Positions 45,583-52,537 of a stretch of 64,000 nucleotides of DNA are shown here, piece after piece. Within the stretch, counting starts at the first letter, position 1, and every line of letters starts with the position of its first letter. The position numbers and the translations under genes are program-made. Source of the stretch: an uncultured Bacilli bacterium (GTDB taxonomy: Bacteria > Bacillota_I > Bacilli_A > RF39 > UBA660); NCBI GenBank assembly GCA_934162125.1, contig CAKPHU010000004.1, forward strand, positions 62,001 to 126,000. The letters are read 5' to 3'. Below the pieces are notes generated by a model. The model was not told the DNA's origin. It did no database searches and was given only the letters and a program-made list of their open reading frames with translations.

Positions 45583-47304
45583 TTAATCTATTTCAACTAT
45601 ATCGCCAAATAGTTGAACAGCACTACTTACAAGTATACCATTTTTTTCTTCATCTTCCAACAATATAGGCTCGGGCTCTTGAACATAATTATATAATTGA
45701 TTTTCTTTTTTCAATCTAATATATTCACCCTTTGCATGTTCCCACTCTGAATCACTAATAATAGCAATTTTCTTATCAGAATCAGTATATTTATTATACA
45801 CTTCAGTTATAAGACTTAAATCTTCAATATTCTTATTAACTGTAGAATCATACTCATAACTAATAATTATACTTTCGTCACTAGCAGCTCTAATTTTACC
45901 ATCTAATAAAGTACACGCTATATAACCTATATTCTCATCAAAAGTATAGTCCTTAAAAACCTCTACTTTTTGTATTTCATTTTCCAAAACTTTTTTATCA
46001 GCTCTAGCAAGAGTATTTTTTACTCTAACCTGTAAAATTTCATCTATATTCTTAATTTTATTCGTTCTTTTTTCAAAATTAGATGAATCATCTTTTTGAG
46101 GTACAGAAGAATTGGAAAAATTTTCCAATTTATTTTCACGTACTTCTTCAATATTAGCAATATTGTCAGTTAAATTACCTAATTCTTCATTTGCTTTACT
46201 CACAGCTTCATCAATTCTATCAACACTTTCACTTACACTCTTGCTATCTAAAAAAACACCACTATTTTTTTGTAACGAACTTATAAATTTAATAAGTAAA
46301 ATTTCAATAAAAACCTTAGGATTTCCGCTTCTTTTTATATCGAACAAATTTTCGTTTATTTCGTTAATTAACAATTCTAAATCATTGATATTAAAAGGAA
46401 TACTAGTTGAATTTATGTAATAATCAACAACGACATTTCTAATATAATTCATAAGCTGAGTAATAACTAAAATAACATTTTTTCCAGACTCTTCATACAT
46501 CGCAATTTTCTTTAAAACAACATCCATTTCAGAATTAAAAATAGCCATATATAACTGATTTAATTCTTTCCTTGTAACTACACCATTCATTTCTGCAAAA
46601 TCATCTAAAGTAATCTTTTCTTGAGTATATGCTCTAAGCTTATCAAGTAAACCTAATGCATCTCTTAATCCACCTTCTGATGTAATAGCAATCTCTTCCA
46701 AAACACTATCATCAATAGAAATATTTTCCTTTTCACAAATATATTTAAGTCTATCCATAATAACATTTGTTGAAATTCTTTTAAATGAAAAACACTGACA
46801 GCGAGAAATAATTGTTTCAGGAACTTTTTGAGGATCAGTAGTAGCTAAAATAAAAACAACATGTTCAGGAGGTTCTTCCAACGTTTTAAGTAAAGCATTA
46901 AAAGCACCTAATGTAAGCATATGAACTTCATCAATAATATAAACTTTATATTTTAACTCTGCTGGTACTAAAGAAACTTTATTACGTAACTCCCTAATTT
47001 CATCAACACCATTATTAGAAGCAGCATCAATTTCTATAATATCCACACATTCTTTTTCTGAAGAACACAAACAATTTTTACATTTTCCACACATATTGCC
47101 ATCTACTGGTTCCAAACAATTAATATTTCTGGCAAAAATTTTAGAAACAGTAGTCTTTCCAGTACCTCTAGGTCCAAAAAACATATATGCATGACTAAAA
47201 GATCCATTTTTGACAGCGTTTTTTAAGGTTTTAATAATTGAATCTTGTCCAACAACACTATCAAAATCCTTAGGTCTATAAGTTCGATATAAAGCATGAT
47301 ACAT
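45583..47304 (-). CDS. dnaX: DNA polymerase III gamma/tau subunit
   Basis: AAA+ clamp-loader subunit, 573 aa. Start ATG of MYHALYRTYRP at 47304 after GGGGTGAG. Walker A FGPRGTGKTTVSKI, zinc knuckle CGKCKNCLCSSEKEC-like, Walker B VYIIDEVHML, SRC finger. The C-terminal tau part is short and diverged. A frameshift site producing gamma was not obvious. Confidence 0.96.
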   Translation of the reverse strand: MYHALYRTYRPKDFDSVVGQDSIIKTLKNAVKNGSFSHAYMFFGPRGTGKTTVSKIFARNINCLEPVDGNMCGKCKNCLCSSEKECVDIIEIDAASNNGVDEIRELRNKVSLVPAELKYKVYIIDEVHMLTLGAFNALLKTLEEPPEHVVFILATTDPQKVPETIISRCQCFSFKRISTNVIMDRLKYICEKENISIDDSVLEEIAITSEGGLRDALGLLDKLRAYTQEKITLDDFAEMNGVVTRKELNQLYMAIFNSEMDVVLKKIAMYEESGKNVILVITQLMNYIRNVVVDYYINSTSIPFNINDLELLINEINENLFDIKRSGNPKVFIEILLIKFISSLQKNSGVFLDSKSVSESVDRIDEAVSKANEELGNLTDNIANIEEVRENKLENFSNSSVPQKDDSSNFEKRTNKIKNIDEILQVRVKNTLARADKKVLENEIQKVEVFKDYTFDENIGYIACTLLDGKIRAASDESIIISYEYDSTVNKNIEDLSLITEVYNKYTDSDKKIAIISDSEWEHAKGEYIRLKKENQLYNYVQEPEPILLEDEEKNGILVSSAVQLFGDIVEID

Positions 47305-47339
47305 AAAGCTCACCCCACTAATAATTATAGCATATAATA

Positions 47340-47789
47340 CTATTTTTTTCTTTGAATATCAAAGAATTTCTGCATTAATTTCTTAACCCTATCACTATCA
47401 AGATCAGAATAAAAATTAGTTCTTGGATTAGTCATATCGTTCAAAAATATTTTTTCCACAAGCTCTCTGTTTTTGGAATCCAAATTAGATAAACCACAAT
47501 AAACATTTCTAATTCTAGATTGTTTAATAGCACTAGCACACATTGGACAAGGTTCCAAAGTTACATATAAATCACAGTTTTCCAATCTCCAATTACCTAA
47601 CACATTACAAGCATCATAAATAGCCATCATTTCCGCATGAAATATAGAAGAATGACGTTTTTCTTTTTGATTAAAACCACGAGCAATAATAGTATTATCC
47701 TTAACAATTACACAACCAACCGGTACCTCATTTAAATTAAAAGCCTTAACAGCTTCATCATATGCAGCATCAAAAAAAGTACTATTCAT
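47340..47789 (-). CDS. tadA: tRNA-specific adenosine deaminase TadA
   Basis: Deaminates A34 to inosine in tRNA-Arg. 149 aa from ATG 47789 (MNSTFFDAAY) after GGAGTGA. Zinc-binding motifs FHAEMMAI and LEPCPMCASAIKQSRI are intact. The longer open frame would start inside the SRP RNA. Location beside SRP RNA and dnaX is conserved in Bacillus. Confidence 0.95.
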   Translation of the reverse strand: MNSTFFDAAYDEAVKAFNLNEVPVGCVIVKDNTIIARGFNQKEKRHSSIFHAEMMAIYDACNVLGNWRLENCDLYVTLEPCPMCASAIKQSRIRNVYCGLSNLDSKNRELVEKIFLNDMTNPRTNFYSDLDSDRVKKLMQKFFDIQRKK

Positions 47790-47805
47790 AAATATCACTC
47801 CAAAT

Positions 47806-47884
47806 AAAAAGTGCACATGGAAGCTAGAATATTAAGGCTGCTATTTTCCAATCCTGACCTGGTTCTAAACGCTTCCATTGCACG
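47806..47884 (-). ncRNA. ffs: Signal recognition particle RNA, small bacterial type
   Basis: On the minus strand a hairpin of about 75 nt. Ends GTGCAATGGAAGC and GCTTCCATGTGCAC pair; the conserved tip reads ACCAGGTCAGGATTGG then AAAATAGCAGCC, matching the SRP domain IV loop (GUCAGG..GGAA..AGCAGCC). TTTTTA follows the 3' end as terminator. The short form lacks the Alu domain seen in B. subtilis scRNA. Confidence 0.93.
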
Positions 47885-47894
47885 TAATTATTGT

Positions 47895-47923
47895 ATTATA
47901 AAACTAATAATTTGTAAATACAA
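47895..47923 (-). promoter_or_regulatory. Promoter of the SRP RNA gene
   Basis: On the minus strand TTGTAT (47923-47918) and a perfect TATAAT (47900-47895) are spaced 17 bp. The RNA starts about 7 bp downstream of the -10. The first parS site lies 17 bp upstream of the -35. Confidence 0.8.
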
Positions 47924-47939
47924 ATAATAAAAAGAACAT

Positions 47940-47955
47940 AGTTTCACGTGAAACA
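47940..47955. promoter_or_regulatory. parS 1 (one mismatch)
   Basis: AGTTTCACGTGAAACA; differs from TGTTTCACGTGAAACA at position 1 only. Not part of a full module, but a Noc site lies 49 bp further on. Confidence 0.85.
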
Positions 47956-47986
47956 TTATTATCGCATTTAAATATTAATATTCAAA

Positions 47987-48004
47987 TTATTTCCCGGGAA
48001 ATAA
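47987..48004. promoter_or_regulatory. Noc binding site 1
   Basis: TTATTTCCCGGGAAATAA, perfect 18-bp palindrome around the known Noc consensus ATTTCCCGGGAAAT (47989-48002). Confidence 0.88.
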
Positions 48005-48017
48005 AATAAAGAAAGCA

Positions 48018-48190
48018 CATGCATTTTAAACAATTTAACATTAAAAAAGCAGATAATTGCCAAGCTAATTGCTTTATTTTAAATGTTCAAAAAAAGCAAA
48101 AATTACGCATTCTTGTTGATATATATAGGTTTAAAGATGTTTAGTAAAGCAAAAAAATTTATATTTTTTCACAATGTTTCACGTGAAACA
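48018..48190 (+). repeat. Module A
   Basis: A-box CATGCATTTTAAACAATT at 48018, CTAA at 48065, TTGTTGATATATATAG at 48113, parS at 48175. Intervals 47, 48, 62 bp. No Noc site follows. Confidence 0.85.
48175..48190. promoter_or_regulatory. parS 2
   Basis: Perfect TGTTTCACGTGAAACA; end of module A. Confidence 0.95.
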
Positions 48191-48341
48191 TTACAAAAAA
48201 AAGTTAAAACTGTTAATAAATTAATATTTAAAATACAATACTCAAAATACACATCTTATTATCTAAAAAATTGTGAAAAAAAACATTAAAATACTATAAA
48301 AATAAAATAGTTAAAAATAAAAATTTTCAAACAAAACTGCA

Positions 48342-48513
48342 AATGTATTTTAAAGCATTTAAGAGCACATAATTAAACAATTACTAAACTAAATTTAAAA
48401 TATTAAACATAAAAATAATACAAAATTAGCATTATTTGTTGATATACATAGATTCAAAAAGATTCAAAAGCAATAAAAAAATACTAAAATTACTATATGT
48501 TTCACGTGAAACA
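48342..48513 (+). repeat. Module B
   Basis: A-box AATGTATTTTAAAGCATT at 48342, CTAA at 48389, TTGTTGATATACATAG at 48436, parS at 48498. Intervals 47, 47, 62 bp. A Noc-like site follows 67 bp after the parS start. Confidence 0.85.
48498..48513. promoter_or_regulatory. parS 3
   Basis: Perfect TGTTTCACGTGAAACA; end of module B. Confidence 0.95.
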
Positions 48514-48564
48514 TTGTAAAAATATTATGATATTTACTTCAATATAATATTTAAACAAAAAAAT

Positions 48565-48578
48565 ATTTCCCGAGAAAT
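48565..48578. promoter_or_regulatory. Noc binding site 2 (one mismatch)
   Basis: ATTTCCCGAGAAAT; one change from the Noc consensus. Confidence 0.72.
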
Positions 48579-48674
48579 AATTTAAAATTATTCAATATAA
48601 AATTTAATAACAATATTCATTATATATTTATAAAAAGTTAATAAAAATTTATGAAAATCATGATTTTTAAATCA

Positions 48675-48848
48675 AATGTATTTTAAGAAAATTATTATTT
48701 CTAATTCAACCAGTTATCGAGCTAAAATTGAAATAATGCACTCAGTTTTTATAACAAATTTCATTTTTTTTGTTGATATATATAGATATAAGGAACAAAT
48801 AAACATAAAAAAAATATGTATATTTAGTCTTATGTTTCACGTGAAACA
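48675..48848 (+). repeat. Module C
   Basis: A-box AATGTATTTTAAGAAAAT at 48675, CTAA at 48722, TTGTTGATATATATAG at 48770, parS at 48833. Intervals 47, 48, 63 bp. Confidence 0.85.
48833..48848. promoter_or_regulatory. parS 4
   Basis: Perfect TGTTTCACGTGAAACA; end of module C. Confidence 0.95.
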
Positions 48849-49025
48849 TTGGGCAAAAATTTATAAAAGTATTATATAACCATTAAAATAAAGTAATAAA
48901 ATTCATTATTAAAAAAAATAAAAATATATGAGATATAAAAAGCATAAACTTGTTTATAAAACATATATAGCACAAAATAATAATGTGTAAAAAAATATAT
49001 TTCGTCATCTATTATAAAAATCAAA

Positions 49026-49041
49026 TGTTTCACGTGAAACA
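49026..49041. promoter_or_regulatory. parS 5 (isolated)
   Basis: Perfect TGTTTCACGTGAAACA without the upstream 16-bp element. Confidence 0.95.
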
Positions 49042-49151
49042 AAAAAAATAAGTAATTAATAAATTAAAATTTTGTTAATAAAAATAAAATTATATTAATT
49101 TTCAACAAAAAAGTGGAAAATAAAAAATAATATTAATTAACAAAAAAGCTA

Positions 49152-49325
49152 AATAAATTTTAAGCAATTTAAAGATTAAAAGATAACCAATCATAAACCT
49201 AAATTTAAAATATTGTATTAATTAAGCATTACAAAATACTCAAAACTTGTTGATATATATAGAAATCAGAGTAATTTTATTAGAATAAAAAAATATCAAA
49301 TTAAGTCAATGTTTCACGTGAAACA
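49152..49325 (+). repeat. Module D
   Basis: A-box AATAAATTTTAAGCAATT at 49152, CTAA at 49199, TTGTTGATATATATAG at 49247, parS at 49310. Intervals 47, 48, 63 bp. Confidence 0.85.
49310..49325. promoter_or_regulatory. parS 6
   Basis: Perfect TGTTTCACGTGAAACA; end of module D. Confidence 0.95.
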
Positions 49326-49391
49326 TAATAAGTATAAACATCATATAATTTCTTATATAAAGTTTCAAAAAATTAATTTAAAAAATAAACA

Positions 49392-49565
49392 CATGCATTT
49401 TAAGCAATTTAACAAAAATAAATAAGACAATTAATAAGCTAATTGCATTATTTTAAATATATGAGTAAACACAAAAATATTAGTTTTTGTTGATATATAT
49501 AGTTTTAAAGATTTTTATTATTAAATAAAATATATAGATTTTTATGTAATGTTTCACGTGGAACA
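49392..49565 (+). repeat. Module E
   Basis: A-box CATGCATTTTAAGCAATT at 49392, CTAA at 49439, TTGTTGATATATATAG at 49487, parS at 49550. Intervals 47, 48, 63 bp. Closest in sequence to module A. A Noc site follows 49 bp after the parS start. Confidence 0.85.
49550..49565. promoter_or_regulatory. parS 7 (one mismatch)
   Basis: TGTTTCACGTGGAACA; one change in the right arm. Confidence 0.85.
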
Positions 49566-49598
49566 TTAATACTCTACTTAAATATATATATCAAAATT

Positions 49599-49612
49599 AT
49601 TTCCCGGGAAAT
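49599..49612. promoter_or_regulatory. Noc binding site 3
   Basis: Perfect ATTTCCCGGGAAAT within TTATTTCCCGGGAAATAA. Confidence 0.88.
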
Positions 49613-49693
49613 AATTTTAAATATTTAATCTACTTAATTACTTTTAATAAAATTAAAAATATTTTTATTTTATAAATTACTAATTAAAAAAAT

Positions 49694-49866
49694 AATGCAA
49701 TATAATCAAATTATTTTTTGGAAGATGGATAATTATTCATCTAAATTCAAAATAATGCACCTATTTTTTTATTTATTTTTAAGTCTTTTTGTTGATATAC
49801 AAAGGTTTTAGTAAGATTTAAGATTTAAAAAAATATTATAAAATCATCAATGTTTCACGTGAAACA
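49694..49866 (+). repeat. Module F
   Basis: A-box AATGCAATATAATCAAAT at 49694 (diverged), CTAA at 49741, TTGTTGATATACAAAG at 49789, parS at 49851. Intervals 47, 48, 62 bp. A Noc site follows 65 bp after the parS start. Confidence 0.82.
49851..49866. promoter_or_regulatory. parS 8
   Basis: Perfect TGTTTCACGTGAAACA; end of module F. Confidence 0.95.
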
Positions 49867-49915
49867 TTAGGTGAAAATTCATTTCTACAATTATATATCG
49901 TTCTTAAGAAAAATT

Positions 49916-49929
49916 ATTTCCCGGGAAAT
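49916..49929. promoter_or_regulatory. Noc binding site 4
   Basis: Perfect ATTTCCCGGGAAAT within TTATTTCCCGGGAAATAA. Confidence 0.88.
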
Positions 49930-49971
49930 AATTTTAACAAAAACGTCTTTTTGTAATTATCAAATAATATA

Positions 49972-49987
49972 TGTTTCACGTGAAACA
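49972..49987. promoter_or_regulatory. parS 9 (isolated)
   Basis: Perfect TGTTTCACGTGAAACA, 25 bp from a perfect DnaA box. Confidence 0.95.
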
Positions 49988-50011
49988 AAAAGAAAAACGT
50001 TCAAAAATATT

Positions 50012-50020
50012 TTATCCACA
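50012..50020 (+). promoter_or_regulatory. Consensus DnaA box beside the parS array
   Basis: TTATCCACA, the full DnaA consensus, between the last parS and the gyrA terminator, in non-coding DNA. Confidence 0.65.
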
Positions 50021-50035
50021 GAATAAAATATTGCA

Positions 50036-50063
50036 CAAAAAAAGTACTCATAATTGAGTACTT
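50036..50063 (-). terminator. gyrA terminator
   Basis: On the minus strand AAGTACTCA-ATTA-TGAGTACTT is followed by TTTTT. It separates gyrA transcription from the array. Confidence 0.9.
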
Positions 50064-50073
50064 ATAAATTCTA

Positions 50074-52527
50074 TTATTCTGATGGTGCTACATCAGAAGA
50101 CTCTTCAGTAGAATCATATTCCTTATCTACGAGAGCAACTGTTGCTACCTTTTGGTCATCTTTTAAATTAATTAATCTAACACCTTGAGTAGCACGTTTT
50201 AAAGTAGATACTTGATTCAAAGGCATCTTCATTACTATACCACTATTTGTAACAAGAACTAAATCATAATCCTCATTATCAATTTTATTTAAAGCAACCA
50301 TATTACCATTCTTTTCAGTAACATTCAATGCCCTAACACCTTTACTACCACGATGAGTCAATCTATATTCATCAATAACAGTTTTCTTACCATAACCATT
50401 CTCAGTAACAATAAGAATTTGCTCACCACTATTAATAACCTCTGCACCAATTAATTGAGAACCATCCAAATCCATTCCATTAACACCAGAACTACTACGT
50501 CCCATAGCACGAATCTCATTTTCATTAAATCTAACCATACGACCATTGCTAGCACCAAGTGCAATTTCATTGTTTCCAGCTGTCTTTCTAACAGAAATTA
50601 ATTCATCATCATCTTTAAGAACAATAGCTATTTTACCACTATTTCTAATACTATCAAATTCAGAAATATCAGTTCTCTTAACTATTCCATTCTTAGTAGC
50701 AAACATCAAATATTTAACATTTTCTTTATCTTTTGGAATTTCCACAATCGAACTAATGTTCTCTCCCTTATCTAACTGTAACAAATTAATAATTGGTAAA
50801 CCTTTAGACTGTCTTGAAAACTCAGGTATTTCATAACCTTTCATACGGTATACTCTTCCCTTATTTGAGAAGAATAAGATATAGTCATGAGTTCCACAAG
50901 AAATAAGATGTTCAACAAAGTCCTCTTCATTAGTAGCCATACCCTTAATACCTACTCCACCTCTATTTTGAGTTTTATAAGTATCACTACGTAGACGCTT
51001 AATATAGCCATTATTTGTTAAAGTAACAATAATATTTTCTTCTGGAATTAAAGATTCATCTTCTATGTATTCAATTGCCGTCATATCAATATTAGTACGA
51101 CGTTCATCACCATATTTATCTCTAATTTCTAATAATTCATTTTTAATAACCTCTAACACCTTCGCATCACTAGCTAAAATGGCGCGTAGCTCTTCAATTA
51201 ATTTTAGTAAGTCATTTAGTTCATTTTCTATCTTTTCACGCTCTAAGCCCGTTAAACGACGTAATTTCATTTCCAAAATAGCATTAGCTTGTATTTCAGT
51301 TAATTTGAAATTATTCATAAGACCAGTTCTAGCCTCATCATCACTCTTAGCAGCACGAATCAATTTAACAATTGCATCAATGTTATCTAAAGCTATCTTT
51401 AACCCCTCTAAAATATGAATACGTTTCTCAGCAACATCTAAATCATATTTAGTTCTACGAATAATTATTTCCTTTTGATAATCAATATACTTAACAATAA
51501 TATCTCTTAATCCTAACGTTTTAGGTACACCTTGATCAAGCATCAAGAAAATTATACCGTACGTAGTTTGAAAAGCAGTATGCTTATATAATTGATTTAA
51601 AACTATTTGAGGATTTGCATCCTTTTTCAACGTAATAGTAATTTTAATACCATTTTTTAAATCAGAATGATAATCAGAAATACCATCAATTGTCTTATTA
51701 TGAACAAGTTCTGCAACCTTATTCTTTAATTCCAAAGTATTAACACCATAAGGAACTTCATCAACAATTATATAATGTCTACCATTCTTTTCCTCAATTG
51801 TAGCTTTACTACGAATAGTAATAGTTCCACGACCAGTTTCATAAGCCCTACGAATTCCACTATTTCCTAAAATAGTAGCACCAGTAGGAAAATCTGGACC
51901 TTTAATATATTGCATTAAACCATCCAAATCAATTTCTGGATTATCAATATAAGCAACACATCCATCAATAACTTCCTTTAAGTTATGAGGTGGAATATTA
52001 GTAGCCATACCAACAGCTATACCAGTAGTTCCATTTACTAAAATATTAGGAAAACGAGAAGGTAAAATTTCAGGTTCTCTTTCACTTTCATCAAAGTTAG
52101 GAACAAAGTTAACAGTATTTTTATTAATATTTCTTAATAATTCCAATGATATTTTTGAAAGTCTAGACTCAGTGTAACGCATAGCCGCAGCTCCATAACC
52201 TTCAATATTACCAAAATTACCATGACCATCAACCAACATATAACGATATGAGAAATCTTGAGCCATTCTAACCATTGCTTCATAAATACTTGAATCGCCA
52301 TGTGGATGATATTTACCCATAACATCTCCAACTATTCTCGCACTTTTTTTATGAGGCTTATCTGGAGTATAACCAGATTCATACATTGAATATAAAATTC
52401 TTCTATGAACAGGTTTTAAACCATCTCTTAAATCAGGAAGAGCACGTGCAACAATAACACTCATAGAATACTCTAAGAAAGAGTCTTCTACTTCTTTTAC
52501 AATATTATTTTTTTCTAATCTATCCAT
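50074..52527 (-). CDS. gyrA: DNA gyrase subunit A
   Basis: DNA-cleaving subunit of gyrase, 817 aa. The catalytic Tyr is in AAMRYTESRLSK (about residue 122); the QRDR region PHGDSSIYEAMVRMAQDF is intact. The C-terminal beta-pinwheel includes the GyrA-box-like QNRGGVGIKG near 555. A short acidic tail ends the protein. It lies 10 bp after gyrB and ends at a strong terminator. Confidence 0.97.
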   Translation of the reverse strand: MDRLEKNNIVKEVEDSFLEYSMSVIVARALPDLRDGLKPVHRRILYSMYESGYTPDKPHKKSARIVGDVMGKYHPHGDSSIYEAMVRMAQDFSYRYMLVDGHGNFGNIEGYGAAAMRYTESRLSKISLELLRNINKNTVNFVPNFDESEREPEILPSRFPNILVNGTTGIAVGMATNIPPHNLKEVIDGCVAYIDNPEIDLDGLMQYIKGPDFPTGATILGNSGIRRAYETGRGTITIRSKATIEEKNGRHYIIVDEVPYGVNTLELKNKVAELVHNKTIDGISDYHSDLKNGIKITITLKKDANPQIVLNQLYKHTAFQTTYGIIFLMLDQGVPKTLGLRDIIVKYIDYQKEIIIRRTKYDLDVAEKRIHILEGLKIALDNIDAIVKLIRAAKSDDEARTGLMNNFKLTEIQANAILEMKLRRLTGLEREKIENELNDLLKLIEELRAILASDAKVLEVIKNELLEIRDKYGDERRTNIDMTAIEYIEDESLIPEENIIVTLTNNGYIKRLRSDTYKTQNRGGVGIKGMATNEEDFVEHLISCGTHDYILFFSNKGRVYRMKGYEIPEFSRQSKGLPIINLLQLDKGENISSIVEIPKDKENVKYLMFATKNGIVKRTDISEFDSIRNSGKIAIVLKDDDELISVRKTAGNNEIALGASNGRMVRFNENEIRAMGRSSSGVNGMDLDGSQLIGAEVINSGEQILIVTENGYGKKTVIDEYRLTHRGSKGVRALNVTEKNGNMVALNKIDNEDYDLVLVTNSGIVMKMPLNQVSTLKRATQGVRLINLKDDQKVATVALVDKEYDSTEESSDVAPSE

Positions 52528-52537
52528 AATTTACCCC

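Larger units (their letters stand above)
47940..50035. repeat. Non-coding origin-proximal array of parS, Noc sites and diverged modules
   Basis: 2.1 kb without a credible gene, between the SRP RNA promoter and the gyrA terminator. It carries nine parS-type palindromes, four Noc-type palindromes and six copies of a 16-bp TTGTTGATATAYAWAG element. Six diverged modules of 172-174 bp can be aligned with almost no length change. All modules point the same way, with the parS end toward oriC. A perfect DnaA box lies just past the last parS. ParB and Noc site identity is established knowledge; the module is read from the sequence. Confidence 0.95.

Noticed and set aside
48113..48128. TTGTTG element as a promoter -35
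   Set aside because: No -10 at 16-18 bp in any of the six copies.
48083..48289. Small plus-strand open frame in the array
   Set aside because: It reads through a parS palindrome, has no ribosome site and only AT-rich codons; it is a by-product of the repeat.
48676..48879. Second small plus-strand open frame in the array
   Set aside because: Same reason; it covers module C, including its parS (read as FHVKH), and has no homologue-like features.
47940..49987. CRISPR array
   Set aside because: Repeats are palindromic protein sites at irregular distance (121-335 bp), spacers are not of CRISPR length, and no cas gene is present.
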